In this document: piece by piece, positions 45,415 to 53,736 of the stretch | How the letters are laid out: the number at the start of each line of letters is the position of its first letter | How positions within the stretch are numbered: the stretch's first letter is position 1 | Assembly: GCF_001404335.1 (NCBI RefSeq) | Contig: NZ_CYZU01000008.1 | Location: forward strand, 67,449-131,448 | Length of the DNA: 64,000 bases | Direction: 5' to 3' | DNA from: Faecalicatena contorta | GTDB taxonomy: Bacteria > Bacillota > Clostridia > Lachnospirales > Lachnospiraceae | Position numbers and translations under genes: made by a program | The notes under the pieces: model-generated | What the model was told of the DNA's origin: nothing | The model's database searches: none | What the model saw: the letters and a program-made list of their open reading frames with translations, nothing else

Positions 45415-46242
45415 TTATTCGGCGGCTGCGTCCTCGTCGGACAAATCTATTTCGTATATGTCAAAGGGTTCGTCGGGCTTTACGATTGCCGGACGGGTGG
45501 ACATATACCGTTCAACGTCAAAAGCGTTTTTCTTGTCGAAGTCGGAAAGGTATTTGTAGTTCGGGTGCTGCGTTATATCGTACTTATCGCTGAAAAAGGG
45601 GCGCACGCCGCGCAACTGCAAAATACATTTTCCTCCGTCCATAACTGCGATTTCGTCCTGTGTCATCAACTCCTTTCCCAATTTCTGATAATTGAGGCCA
45701 TGAGAAACCTGCGTGCCGCGATTTTCGGAAGTGTTGAAACTGTCGATTGTTTCACGTCCCAAGTTCTCCGAAATATCCTTTGCATTTTTCCCGCGCCCTC
45801 CCAAAAACAAGGTGCTGTCGGCATTGTCAAGTATGATTTCTGCCGCGTCCTTGTAAATGGCTTTTAGCTGGCTCTGCGATTGCAGAATGATAGAAGCCGA
45901 GATTTCCCGGCTGCGGATTGTGGCAATCAATTTTTCAAACTGCGGGATTTGTCCAATGTTTGCAAACTCGTCTAACAGGCAGCGAACATGAACCGGCAGC
46001 TTGCCGCCGTATTCGTCGTCGGCCTTGTCGCACAAGAGATTAAATAACTGCGATTGCAGCATAGCGATAACAAAATTAAACGTGCTGTCCGTATCGCTCA
46101 TAATCAAAAACAAAGCTGTTTTTCTGTCGCCTAACGTGTCAAGTTCTAATTCGTCGTAGGACATAAGATCGCGCAATTCCTTTATATCAAAAGGAGCGAG
46201 CCTCGCACCGCAAGAAATGAGGATTGATTTTGCGGTTTTGCC
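45415..46242 (-). pseudogene. virD4 3' half of element C, cut off by element D
   Basis: The frame starts at the split glycine codon (46242) with GKTAKSILISCGARLAPF and goes on to the end (DIYEIDLSDEDAAAE). It contains Walker B (RCLLDEFANIGQ) and the C-terminal half of the coupling ATPase. The N-terminal half with Walker A is at 58065-59019. Joined, they give 593 residues, the usual VirD4 length. The ATG at 46176 is internal. The coupling protein is therefore inactive in this arrangement. Confidence 0.92.
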
Positions 46243-46289
46243 CGAAACAAGTTGTCAAGGACTTTTTAATCAAATTCACAAAAAAGCCA

Positions 46290-46311
46290 CAAAAAAGTGC
46301 CAGAAGCACTT
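46290..46311 (-). terminator. Terminator at the left end of element D
   Basis: Minus strand AAGTGC, loop TTCTG, GCACTT followed by TTTTGTGG and a second T run. Confidence 0.7.
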
Positions 46312-46340
46312 TCATGCTCCTGACACTCAGGTGGGTGAGG

Positions 46341-46706
46341 TTACTTGCGTCTGCTTAACAGTTCATCGCAAAGATACGCATATTCTGGCAACTGGTCGAT
46401 ATAGGGTTTCCAACGCCGTTTGATTTCGGCCAATTCCAGCGGGTCGGCTTCTTCTATCGCGTGGTCGTTGCCTGTCATATACAGAACATCCATCGCAACA
46501 TCATCCAGGCACTCGTGACAGAGATCGGCGGCAGACTCTATCCTCCTTCCGGTATCAACATAAAGCGGGTTTAGGCCAATCGCCAGCCAGACAAAGCCCA
46601 CTTTATCAGACCATAGCAGTTCAAAATTAGTGCTTTGTTGAAGATGCTCGGCAAACACCTTTCGTACCCGTTCAATCTCAGTTTTCTCTTTTTCTGTGTA
46701 CAGCAT
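46341..46706 (-). CDS. Hypothetical protein of element D
   Basis: A 121-residue soluble, acidic protein (MLYTEKEKTEIERVRKVFAE ... LCDELLSRRK). The second ATG of the frame (46706) lies eight bases from AGGAGG and is preferred to 46712. It is the last gene before the left end of D, with its own terminator. I do not recognise a family. Helical, no membrane segment. Confidence 0.65.
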   Translation of the reverse strand: MLYTEKEKTEIERVRKVFAEHLQQSTNFELLWSDKVGFVWLAIGLNPLYVDTGRRIESAADLCHECLDDVAMDVLYMTGNDHAIEEADPLELAEIKRRWKPYIDQLPEYAYLCDELLSRRK

Positions 46707-46784
46707 TTTCATGTCCTCCTTGGCTAAAAGTTTTGGTGTGTACCATCATCAGTTTAACACAAGGCGGCTGGCTTTATCAGCCGG

Positions 46785-46973
46785 TCACATCTGCTGTATC
46801 TCGTTTTTGAGCATACGCTTGATTTTGTCGCTCATGGTTTCGGTGCTGGTATCGCTGAAATGGACGCGCACCTTGTAGGTGGTCTTGCCGATTTTCTTTA
46901 CCAGCGCGGGGGCGTCCTCCGGCGCTCTGGCCGGAGTGGTGTCTGCGGTCTGCATGGTACGGGTTTCTTCACT
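46785..46973 (-). CDS. Small transposon-encoded protein (TnpW-like)
   Basis: A 62-residue protein begun at ATG 46973 after AAAGGAG: MSEETRTMQTADTTPARAPE then LVKKIGKTTYKVRVHFSDT and DKIKRMLKNEI. The last part matches the element C protein (IGKITYLVQ ... KKIEKLIVKDL). It stands 46 bp after dnaC. Role unknown. Confidence 0.65.
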   Translation of the reverse strand, partial: SEETRTMQTADTTPARAPEDAPALVKKIGKTTYKVRVHFSDTSTETMSDKIKRMLKNEIQQM

Positions 46974-47019
46974 CATGGCGCTCCTTTCTCCGGGCGGGGC
47001 TGCGCCGTCCGGCAAAAAA

Positions 47020-47883
47020 TTACTCATGCTTACGGTTTACAATGTCTTTCGCCGCCTGCTTGGTAGCTCCGGCGTTTTCCTCCCGGAAGTTCTTCCCGGC
47101 AAAGAGGATCGGGGCGCACCGTTCCAGGATACGGTCATAGATGCGGGCGTGGGCCAGGTCGGGCGGGTTCTTGAGTTCAGCCAGCTTCAGGTTGGTGGTG
47201 ATTATCATGGGCCTGCGGCTGCGGTAGCGGCTGTCAATGACGAAAAACATCTGCTCCATCGCATACTCGGTACTGCGCTCCACACCCAAATCGTCAATGA
47301 TGAGCAGGTCGTACTCGTCAAAGCTGGCGATAAAGTCGGCCCTGTCCTCGGAGAACATCCCTGTCAGGCGGTTCAGAATGGTGGGAAAGTTCGTCATCAG
47401 CACCGGCACATCCCGGTCAAGCAGGGCGTTAGCGATACAACCGGCGAAAAAGGACTTGCCGGTTCCCACATCCCCAAACAGCAGCAGGCCGGTGTTGTTC
47501 TTATAAGCCTCCTTCCAGTTCTCCACATAGGCGCGGGCCTTGTCCATCAGGGGATTTTGGCCGTTGTCGTTGGCAAAGGTGTAGTCGTACAGATAGCGGT
47601 CTTGCAAGCCCTGGGCCTTCCGGCGTTTGATACGCTCCATGCGGCGCTGCCGTTCCTCGGCGGCCTTGCGCTGTTCCTCGGCCTCCCGCTGGCACTGGCA
47701 GATACAGCGGGGCATGAAATAGCCGGGTTTCCCAAAGCATGGCACAACGGTCTGTCTCTGGCCGCCGCACTTCTTACAGTGAATGAGGCCGTCTGCCGGG
47801 TCTATGTACTCGTCCCCGGCCAGTTCCACACCGGCGGCTGCCTTGTCGATCAGCGCCCGGATTTCTGCGGTAATCTCAATCAT
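47020..47883 (-). CDS. DnaC-like AAA+ ATPase of element D
   Basis: A 287-residue protein with N-terminal HCKKCGGQRQ ... PRCICQCQ zinc-like cysteines, Walker A GDVGTGKSFFAG near residue 140, Walker B LLIIDDLGVERS near 195 and MIITTNLKLAEL. A diverged homologue of the A and B enzymes. It overlaps rep by 4 bp. Confidence 0.87.
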   Translation of the reverse strand: MIEITAEIRALIDKAAAGVELAGDEYIDPADGLIHCKKCGGQRQTVVPCFGKPGYFMPRCICQCQREAEEQRKAAEERQRRMERIKRRKAQGLQDRYLYDYTFANDNGQNPLMDKARAYVENWKEAYKNNTGLLLFGDVGTGKSFFAGCIANALLDRDVPVLMTNFPTILNRLTGMFSEDRADFIASFDEYDLLIIDDLGVERSTEYAMEQMFFVIDSRYRSRRPMIITTNLKLAELKNPPDLAHARIYDRILERCAPILFAGKNFREENAGATKQAAKDIVNRKHE

Positions 47884-48632
47884 ACGGTTTCATCCTCCTT
47901 TACGCTGTAATCCCGGTTGCGAGAGGGCGGGGCCGCTTTCCTGGCGTCCTCGCTGGCCCAGCGCCGGATGGTGGCGGCATGGCTCTGATACCGCTTGCCG
48001 GTAGAAGCCATGTACTCGGACAGCTTTTCGATGTACTGGCCCCATACCGTGGGAAAGCTGGCCTGCAAGTCTGCCAGTTCCTCGTCCGTCAGAAAAACAT
48101 TCTGGTAACGGCCATAAGCGCGGGCGCTCTCACTCTCTCTATTCTCTATACTCTTATCTCTAATATCTAATCTCTTATCTCTAATCTCTGGTGGACAAAT
48201 GTCCCCCCGGCTATATGGTGGACAAATGTCCGCCCCGCCGGATGGGAGCAGTTTTTGACGCTTCAATCGCATACGCTCTTTCTTTTTCCGTTCCCCCTCG
48301 GTAGAAGACTGGCCGATCAGCAGTTGGATGTCGGCCATGTAGTAGGCCCCATCGGTCAAAATTTCCACAAGGCCAAATTCAAGGAACACCTTCAAGGCCC
48401 TCTCCACCGTCCCCACCTGATGGCGGGTAAAGGTGGCAATGGTCTGGGGCGTGTGGGGCAAATGGTCATTGAGCATGAGGATACCGCCGCTTTTGAGCGA
48501 CATGAGGTACATTTTCAGCAGCAGATTGGAGTACAGCAGGCCATCCTGCATACTCTCCAATATAACCATCGTTTCGCTGTTGTAAAAGTTTTCTTTCAGC
48601 TTGAGATAGTAATATTTTCGATTGTCTGACAT
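47880..48632 (-). CDS. Replication initiator-like protein of element D
   Basis: A 250-residue protein with the conserved opening MSDNRKYYYLKLKENFYNSE, winged helix (DHLPHTPQTIATFTRHQVGTVERALKVFLEFGLV), an arginine-aspartate linker and a C-terminal part (YIEKLSEYMASTGKRYQSHA). Same family and operon order as in A and B, diverged in sequence. Confidence 0.82.
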   Translation of the reverse strand: MSDNRKYYYLKLKENFYNSETMVILESMQDGLLYSNLLLKMYLMSLKSGGILMLNDHLPHTPQTIATFTRHQVGTVERALKVFLEFGLVEILTDGAYYMADIQLLIGQSSTEGERKKKERMRLKRQKLLPSGGADICPPYSRGDICPPEIRDKRLDIRDKSIENRESESARAYGRYQNVFLTDEELADLQASFPTVWGQYIEKLSEYMASTGKRYQSHAATIRRWASEDARKAAPPSRNRDYSVKEDETV

Positions 48633-48745
48633 GGGTTCCTCCTTGGGGTTCGTTTTGGGCTTCTGTACGCATTTAGAGGGCCGTTTTGGGTGTCAGAGGA
48701 TAAATCTATCAGGCCCCCAGCGACACCCTCGAAAAAGTCCTTGAT

Positions 48746-49144
48746 TTACAAGGGGTTTTCGGCCCCTAAAGCGTGACATTTAGCCCTCTGTTTCCGCTTG
48801 CGCTGGGCGGCCTTGATACGCTTCATGCGTCCGGCACATTCCGGGCAGTATTTGGCCCGGTTGGAGCCGGGGGTGAACAGCGCCCCGCAGACGGCGCACC
48901 GTTTGGCGTCCAGGCGGTGGAACAGGGCCGTTTCCAGTTCCTTGTCCAGCGGCAGCACCGCCGCCCGGAACCACCGGCACAACAGGGAGTAGGAAATGGA
49001 CTGGACGCAGACACATTCCTCCCCATCATCCAGCGCGATACAGTTGCCGCCGTCATAGTTGCAGCACTCATGTACCAGCCGCCGCGCTCTGCGGTATTGG
49101 CGGTAGTCCATGACGGGGACGGGTTCAGGCTTGCTTTTCTTCAT
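48746..49144 (-). CDS. Cysteine-rich VLP domain protein of element D
   Basis: A 132-residue protein (MKKSKPEPVPVMDYRQYRRA) with CCNYDGGNCIALDDGEECVCVQSISYS and CAVCGALFTPGSNRAKYCPEC. Homologous to 23027-23395 in C. It begins inside the end of the next upstream small gene (20-bp overlap). Probably zinc-binding; function unknown. Confidence 0.8.
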   Translation of the reverse strand: MKKSKPEPVPVMDYRQYRRARRLVHECCNYDGGNCIALDDGEECVCVQSISYSLLCRWFRAAVLPLDKELETALFHRLDAKRCAVCGALFTPGSNRAKYCPECAGRMKRIKAAQRKRKQRAKCHALGAENPL

Positions 49145-49301
49145 GCTGGCACTTCCCACACCCGCCGCAGTTGCCGCAGCCCTGGCAGGCATGGGCCTCC
49201 GGTTCCGGGCCGGTGGGCGCGTCTGCCGGTTCCGGCTGCAAGAGGGCAAGGGGCAGGCGGATATTCAGGTGGACAGTGACGGGTAAAATAATCTGCTTCA
49301 T
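49125..49301 (-). CDS. Small protein with a CxxC-repeat tail
   Basis: A 58-residue protein begun at ATG 49301 behind AAGGAG: MKQIILPVTVHLNIRLPLAL, then a proline-rich part and CQGCGNCGGCGKC near the end, which could bind a metal. It stands between the relaxase and the Cys-rich VLP gene. Family not recognised; the ribosome site and operon place make it likely real. Confidence 0.6.
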   Translation of the reverse strand: MKQIILPVTVHLNIRLPLALLQPEPADAPTGPEPEAHACQGCGNCGGCGKCQHEEKQA

Positions 49302-49400
49302 AGGGCAATCTCCTTCCATGAGTGAATGTTGACAGTTCTGTGCAAAGGGGTGTCGTGAAACGCGACGCCCTCGAAAGGGGTCGCCAAAACGCCGTACCCT

Positions 49401-50837
49401 TTACCGTTCCGGCCCCCGGTCATGGGACTTGTCCTGTTCCTGGCGGGCCAGTTGGTCGGCGGCCTTGCGGAGCCGTTCAACGGCTTTCAGTTCCTCCCGC
49501 ATGGCCTTCATGTCGATGGTGTCCACCTGCTTCTGGGCAGTCAGCAGGTCAATCTCGCGCTGCCATGCCTTGGGGGTGATTTCCTCGCCGCTGTCTTTCA
49601 GTTCCTTCAGATACCGGGCAGCCGCGTCATAGAGGATCAGTTCCCGGCTGTGGCGCTGCTCGAACAGTTCCCGTTTCTCCGGCTTGACCTTGGCAAACTG
49701 CTTGCGGATGGGCTTGTACTTGTTGTACTGCGCCCACATCTCTCCGCGCTCGGTGAGTGTGGCAATCCGGCGCTCGGCTTTGACGATCTCTCCCCGCAGG
49801 TCATAGTAGCGGGTGTTCATATTGGTAATTTTTTTATGGAGCTGCTGCATGGTCTTGATTCCGTTTGCCTGCAAAAAGCTGAACAGGGCGGCGCTCTCCT
49901 GCAAAGCCCGGATTTTGCCGGTGCGGGTGTCGGGCCGCTTGAGCTGCTGCTGGGCCTCCCACAAGTCAATCATGCTGGGCTGCTGGCCCTCCGGCTTCTC
50001 CGCCTCGGCCTTAGACCAGTTGTAGAGGCGGGTAATGCGGGCCTTGATTTCCTTGAGCAGCTTGTTGTCGGCGGCGATCTGCCGGTTGACTTCTCCCTTG
50101 TCGGTGCGGATGCCGCGCTTCTCCATCTGGCTGGCCGCTGGCCCCAGGTGGACAGAGGGGATTTTATCAATGCCCCGGCGCTTGTAGCTGCGGTGGTCTA
50201 CCAGGGCGGGCTGACCGGCGGCCTCCAATGCCCGGTTGGTATAAGCCGCCCATGCCGCCCGCCAAATCTCCACATTCCCTTTGTCGTTCCAGTCGGTGGT
50301 GTCCTCCCGGTGGTTCTTCCAGCCGCCTTTCCCATCCGGGATACGCTGGCCGTTCTCGTCCAGGTCGTATGCCTTGCGGCACTTCGCGCCCCATGCGCCA
50401 TTTTCTTTCAGGGGCCGGACGGTCAGCATGATATGAACATGGGGGTTGCCGGTTCCCTTGTCATGGATGGCAAAATCGGCGCACATCCCCTTGTCCACAA
50501 AGTTGTCCTTCACATAAGCCCGGACAAGGGCAAGCTGCTGTTCCCTGGACAGTTCGCGGGGCAAAGCCGCCTCAATCTCACGGGCAAGCTGGCTGTCCCT
50601 GGCTTTCTCGATCTGCTCGACACTGTTCCAGAGGGTGGAGCGGTCTGCAAACTCTGGCGGGGCGTGGGCGGGCAGCATGATTTCCGCATGGACAACACCG
50701 CCCTTCCGGGTGTAATCATGGGTCAGGCCGTCCCATTCATTCGTCAGTTTGGTTCCGCTGCGGTAGGCGGCTGCGGCAACAGCGGAACGGCCCTCGCTGC
50801 GCTTGATGATACTGACGGGAATATGACAAAAATCTAT
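49401..50837 (-). CDS. MobA/MobL relaxase of element D
   Basis: A relaxase of the MobA/MobL (MOBQ) family, about 478 residues. It starts IDFCHIPVSIIKRSEGRSAV, where the usual opening follows a start methionine; the metal-binding motif is HDKGTGNPHVHIMLT near residue 125. No ATG lies at the expected position: the AGGAGG at 50848-50843 is followed after seven bases by ATA (50837). A GTG at 50846 overlaps the ribosome site. An ATA start or a start further up are open. It differs in family from the relaxases of A, B and C. Confidence 0.85.
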   Translation of the reverse strand: MDFCHIPVSIIKRSEGRSAVAAAAYRSGTKLTNEWDGLTHDYTRKGGVVHAEIMLPAHAPPEFADRSTLWNSVEQIEKARDSQLAREIEAALPRELSREQQLALVRAYVKDNFVDKGMCADFAIHDKGTGNPHVHIMLTVRPLKENGAWGAKCRKAYDLDENGQRIPDGKGGWKNHREDTTDWNDKGNVEIWRAAWAAYTNRALEAAGQPALVDHRSYKRRGIDKIPSVHLGPAASQMEKRGIRTDKGEVNRQIAADNKLLKEIKARITRLYNWSKAEAEKPEGQQPSMIDLWEAQQQLKRPDTRTGKIRALQESAALFSFLQANGIKTMQQLHKKITNMNTRYYDLRGEIVKAERRIATLTERGEMWAQYNKYKPIRKQFAKVKPEKRELFEQRHSRELILYDAAARYLKELKDSGEEITPKAWQREIDLLTAQKQVDTIDMKAMREELKAVERLRKAADQLARQEQDKSHDRGPER

Positions 50838-50891
50838 GGGTGGCACCTCCTTTCGGCGGGGATATTTCAGGCTCCGTGGAGCCGAACAGAC

Positions 50892-51020
50892 GCGAAGCGG
50901 GTGTTTGGCTGCGCGGGGCGCACAAGGGGTTTGGGGAGTGTAGCTCCCCATCGCGGACGAAGTACGCAACAGCCCCCGGCAGGGCGCACGACACCGGCAA
51001 CGGTGTATAAGTGCGCCCTT
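50892..51020. other. Candidate oriT of element D
   Basis: GGTTTGGGGAG-TGTAG-CTCCCC (dyad arms 50933-50938 and 50944-50949) lies 95 bp upstream of the relaxase, resembling the TTTGGGGA...TCCCC block of A and B. A second palindrome-like stretch TGCGCCC...ACAAGGG follows near 51010-51030. Confidence 0.5.
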
Positions 51021-51033
51021 GTAAACAAGGGAC

Positions 51034-51330
51034 TTATGGCTTGTCCCCGGATTTCGGCAGTTTCGCGGCCAGTTCCGCCGCCCCTGGAAGATGGGACAGG
51101 GCAATCAGGAACGCCTTGACCTCTACGCCGGGAAGGGCGGGGGCCAGAGGGAAAATGCCCTCCAAAATGGCCCCGCGCTCAATCAGGCGGCGGGTGCGGG
51201 CCTTGCGTTCCTCATTGCGCTGCTTGTTCTCCAAAATCTTCTGGCGGTTCTCAAGCTGCCGGATTTCCTTCAGGACTTCTTCGCGCTCGTCTTTTTTCTG
51301 TTTCGCTTGGGTGGTGCTGTCTTTGTGCAT
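51034..51330 (-). CDS. DUF3847 family mobilization-associated protein
   Basis: A 98-residue protein: basic coiled coil (KKDEREEVLKEIRQLENRQKILENKQR), then RRLIERGAILEGIFP and FLIALSHLPGAAELA. DUF3847 proteins stand upstream of MobA/MobL relaxases in clostridial elements and probably take the place of MobC. The first 60 bases overlap the sigma-like gene upstream. Confidence 0.75.
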   Translation of the reverse strand: MHKDSTTQAKQKKDEREEVLKEIRQLENRQKILENKQRNEERKARTRRLIERGAILEGIFPLAPALPGVEVKAFLIALSHLPGAAELAAKLPKSGDKP

Positions 51331-51809
51331 ATCGCTTTCTCCTTTGGCGGCTTCATCCAGCCGCGCTTGATATAATATTTCTGTAACTTGATAATAGCGT
51401 TGCGAACCGTGACAATGGCTGCTGATGTCGTGAAGCCTTCGGCCTCGGCAATCTCCTTAAACTGCTTGCCCTCCCAAAACCGGGCGTGCAGGCAGCTTGC
51501 CTGCCGTGGCGTCAGGGTGGCAAGGGCCTCCCGGAGCCGTTCCATCATCAGGGCATAGGCGGCCTCCTGTTCCCGTTCCGTTTCCTTCTCCATCAGAATA
51601 TCTTCCGGGGAGATGACCTGTTCCGGAAAATGGTGTTCTATGCCGGGGGATGCGTCCAGAGAATAACAATGGTAGTGCTGCTTGGCGTCATTGGCGTTCT
51701 CTGCGCGGCTTTCCTCCACAATGGCGTCTGCAACCTCGTCCGGCACTTCCACAAAAGTGTCTTTCTTGCAAATCGGATAGTAGTATTTTTTCAGGTTGAT
51801 GGTTTTCAT
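51270..51809 (-). CDS. Sigma-like regulator 4 of element D
   Basis: A 179-residue protein begun at ATG 51809 (MKTINLKKYYYPICKKDTFV), with a region-4-like part (LATLTPRQASCLHARFWEGKQFKEIAEAEGFTTSAAIVTVRNAIIKLQKYY) and a basic tail. The start overlaps the stop of the gene upstream (ATGA). It is one of four related genes in a row. Confidence 0.72.
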   Translation of the reverse strand: MKTINLKKYYYPICKKDTFVEVPDEVADAIVEESRAENANDAKQHYHCYSLDASPGIEHHFPEQVISPEDILMEKETEREQEAAYALMMERLREALATLTPRQASCLHARFWEGKQFKEIAEAEGFTTSAAIVTVRNAIIKLQKYYIKRGWMKPPKEKAICTKTAPPKRNRKKTSAKKS

Positions 51810-52267
51810 AGGCCGCTTGTCCATTTCCGGCGTATGAAGTACCGGCGCAGCCGCCGGAGCGCCGCATGGATGGACTTTCCAGCCTGGGATGGGGTGATAC
51901 CCTCCATCGCGGCAATGTCCTTCACTTTCATCCCCAGCATATACCGGGCATGAACGCGGCGGGCCTGCGTTGGGGTCAGAGAGGAAATGGCCTCATAGAG
52001 CCGCCGGAGCAGTTCGGCATATTCGGCCTGCGCCTCCTTTTCCATCAGGCAATCCTCCGGCGAAGGCTGCGCCCAGCCGATGGCGGCGTTCTCAATCCCA
52101 TCATTGCAGTCAAGGGAGTAAAACGCCTTGTAGCGGTACATCTTGCGCTCCCTGGCGGCCTCGGCCCGCTTGTCCAGCAGGAACGCCTCGACAATTTCAT
52201 CCGACACCTCCACAAAGGTGTCCTCGGTGCAGAACGGATAATACTGTTTGAGGTTGATGGTCTGCAT
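51806..52267 (-). CDS. Sigma-like regulator 3 of element D
   Basis: A 153-residue protein (MQTINLKQYYPFCTEDTFVE) with helix-turn-helix LTPTQARRVHARYMLGMKVKDIAAMEGITPSQAGKSIHAALRRL. Paralogue of its neighbours: same opening TINL-x-x-YP, same acidic EDILMEKE-type box. Coupled to sigma-like gene 4 by a 4-bp overlap. Confidence 0.72.
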   Translation of the reverse strand: MQTINLKQYYPFCTEDTFVEVSDEIVEAFLLDKRAEAARERKMYRYKAFYSLDCNDGIENAAIGWAQPSPEDCLMEKEAQAEYAELLRRLYEAISSLTPTQARRVHARYMLGMKVKDIAAMEGITPSQAGKSIHAALRRLRRYFIRRKWTSGL

Positions 52268-52277
52268 AGGCCCGCCC

Positions 52278-52730
52278 TCACTCTGCCGGAAAAAGGCCGT
52301 CATAGCAGCGGCGCATATTCCGCAAGCCCCGCCGGATGGCAACGCTGACCTTGCTGCTGTCTACGCCCTCCCTCCGGGAGATTTCCGGCTGGCTGATACC
52401 GGCGATGTAGTAGGCCCTGACGCGGCGGGCCTGTGTGGGGGTGGCATGGGCCAGGGCCTCCGGCAAGGCAGCCAGCAGCCGCAGATGGGCGGCCCGTTCC
52501 TCGCGCTCCAAAAGGATTTCCTCCGGCGATCTGCCGTGTTCCAGCGCATAGTTCTCCGTCCAGCTATATGCGTCCAGAGAGTAGTAGGCGCGGTGGTAGA
52601 CCTTCCGGCGCTCATAGTTGTTCATCTCGCGCTGGGCCTGCCGCATGACCTCCCAAACCTCATCGCTGACCTCCACAAATTCATCGTGCCGGTAGTGAGG
52701 ATAAATCCACCGCAGATTGATTGTTTTCAT
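52278..52730 (-). CDS. Sigma-like regulator 2 of element D
   Basis: A 150-residue protein begun at ATG 52730 (MKTINLRWIYPHYRHDEFVE) with ATPTQARRVRAYYIAGISQPEISRREGVDSSKVSVAIRRGLRNM. Paralogue of regulators 3 and 4, 10 bp before regulator 3. Confidence 0.72.
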   Translation of the reverse strand: MKTINLRWIYPHYRHDEFVEVSDEVWEVMRQAQREMNNYERRKVYHRAYYSLDAYSWTENYALEHGRSPEEILLEREERAAHLRLLAALPEALAHATPTQARRVRAYYIAGISQPEISRREGVDSSKVSVAIRRGLRNMRRCYDGLFPAE

Positions 52731-52833
52731 AGGCTTACCTCCTGAAAATGGGAGAGGCGGGCAGCTTGTCCGCTGTCCGCCTCCCGCTGGGATAAGGGAA
52801 ACAATCCCTTTCACTTGGTAGCCCGAAAAGGGG

Positions 52834-53247
52834 TCATTCGTTAAGCCTGTTTTCAAAGAAATTTATAAATTTTTTTCTGACTGCCTCCACACTCTGATAC
52901 ACGGCCACTTTGGAGCAGCCGCACACCGTCCCGATCTCCGCAAGGGTCAGCCCGTCCAGGGCATAGAGCAGGAACCGGCGGCGCTGGGCCTCGGTGCAGG
53001 TGTCCAGGACGGCCATCAGCTCGTCCAGTGTTTCCATGCGGCAAAGGTATTCCTCCGGCGTTTCGCCGTAGATACCCACGCCCTCGGTGGCAACTATGTA
53101 TTCGTCAAACTCCCGGCCATCCCAATGTCGCCGCTGCTCATGGGACAGGTTCTCGGCTTTGTGGTCGGCCCGGTCAAGAAATTCATAGACTTCCAGCGTG
53201 ACCTCCACGGCCACAGCTTGTCCGTTATAATTGATGGTGACTTCCAT
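52834..53247 (-). CDS. Sigma-like regulator 1 of element D
   Basis: A 137-residue protein (MEVTINYNGQAVAVEVTLEV) with CTEAQRRRFLLYALDGLTLAEIGTVCGCSKVAVYQSVEAVRKKF. It is the most diverged of the four and the first transcribed. A GGAAAGG site lies before the ATG. Confidence 0.72.
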   Translation of the reverse strand: MEVTINYNGQAVAVEVTLEVYEFLDRADHKAENLSHEQRRHWDGREFDEYIVATEGVGIYGETPEEYLCRMETLDELMAVLDTCTEAQRRRFLLYALDGLTLAEIGTVCGCSKVAVYQSVEAVRKKFINFFENRLNE

Positions 53248-53414
53248 CGGCCTTTCCTCCGTTCAGATTTTTGCGGGAAAATCTGAACGGGGCGGCGGGG
53301 AACGACACCGGGGACAGGGTTCGGGCCATGTTGGCCCGATGTTCCGGCCCCACAGGTATGAAAAAGCGCCCGGACAGCAGAAAGCTATTCGAGCGCAAAA
53401 AATACGGTATTCAG

Positions 53415-53528
53415 TTACATTGTGACAATTTTCGCACTGGCTGCCAGACGGGGCCTGTTCGGTGGCCGGGATTTTTTTGACGATAGTGCAAATATCGTCT
53501 GAATTTGTTGGCGGTCAGTGTGCTTCAT
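53415..53528 (-). CDS. Possible 37-residue small protein
   Basis: MKHTDRQQIQTIFALSSKKS ... KIVTM, begun at ATG 53528, six bases after AGGAGGGAG. The strong ribosome site is the main support; the composition is basic and there is no known family. It lies upstream of the sigma-like series. It could also be a leader frame. Confidence 0.4.
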   Translation of the reverse strand: MKHTDRQQIQTIFALSSKKSRPPNRPRLAASAKIVTM

Positions 53529-53596
53529 GGCGGCTCCCTCCTAAAGCCGCCGTTCTTGTTAGTATTAGAACGTCATTCCTATGAGAGAATAGAAAC

Positions 53597-53633
53597 CGGC
53601 GGCCTTGAATGTCTTTTAAAACCGCCGCCGGAT
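53597..53633. other. GC-rich dyad between the ABC-F gene and the sigma-like series
   Basis: CCGGCGGC and GCCGCCGG are perfect 8-bp arms with a 20-nt loop. A hairpin of unknown role. Confidence 0.4.
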
Positions 53634-53662
53634 AAAAATGTAAATTGAGCGCACAAAAGCAG

Positions 53663-53706
53663 CCTGCCCGGTTACGGTTTTTTTCTTTCCCCGTTTACGG
53701 GGCAGG
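53663..53706 (-). terminator. Terminator-like hairpin after the ABC-F gene
   Basis: CCTGCCC (53663-53669) and GGGCAGG (53700-53706) enclose an inner CCCCGT/ACGGGG hairpin on the minus strand with a T-rich part between. It lies 31 bp after the ABC-F stop. Confidence 0.5.
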
Positions 53707-53736
53707 AGCGTTTGTAAGTTATATTTATTCTATTGT

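Noticed and set aside
49422-51119. 565-codon open frame opposite the relaxase of element D
   Set aside because: It is the antisense shadow of a GC-rich real gene with clear relaxase motifs; composition is unlike a protein family and no ribosome site is present.
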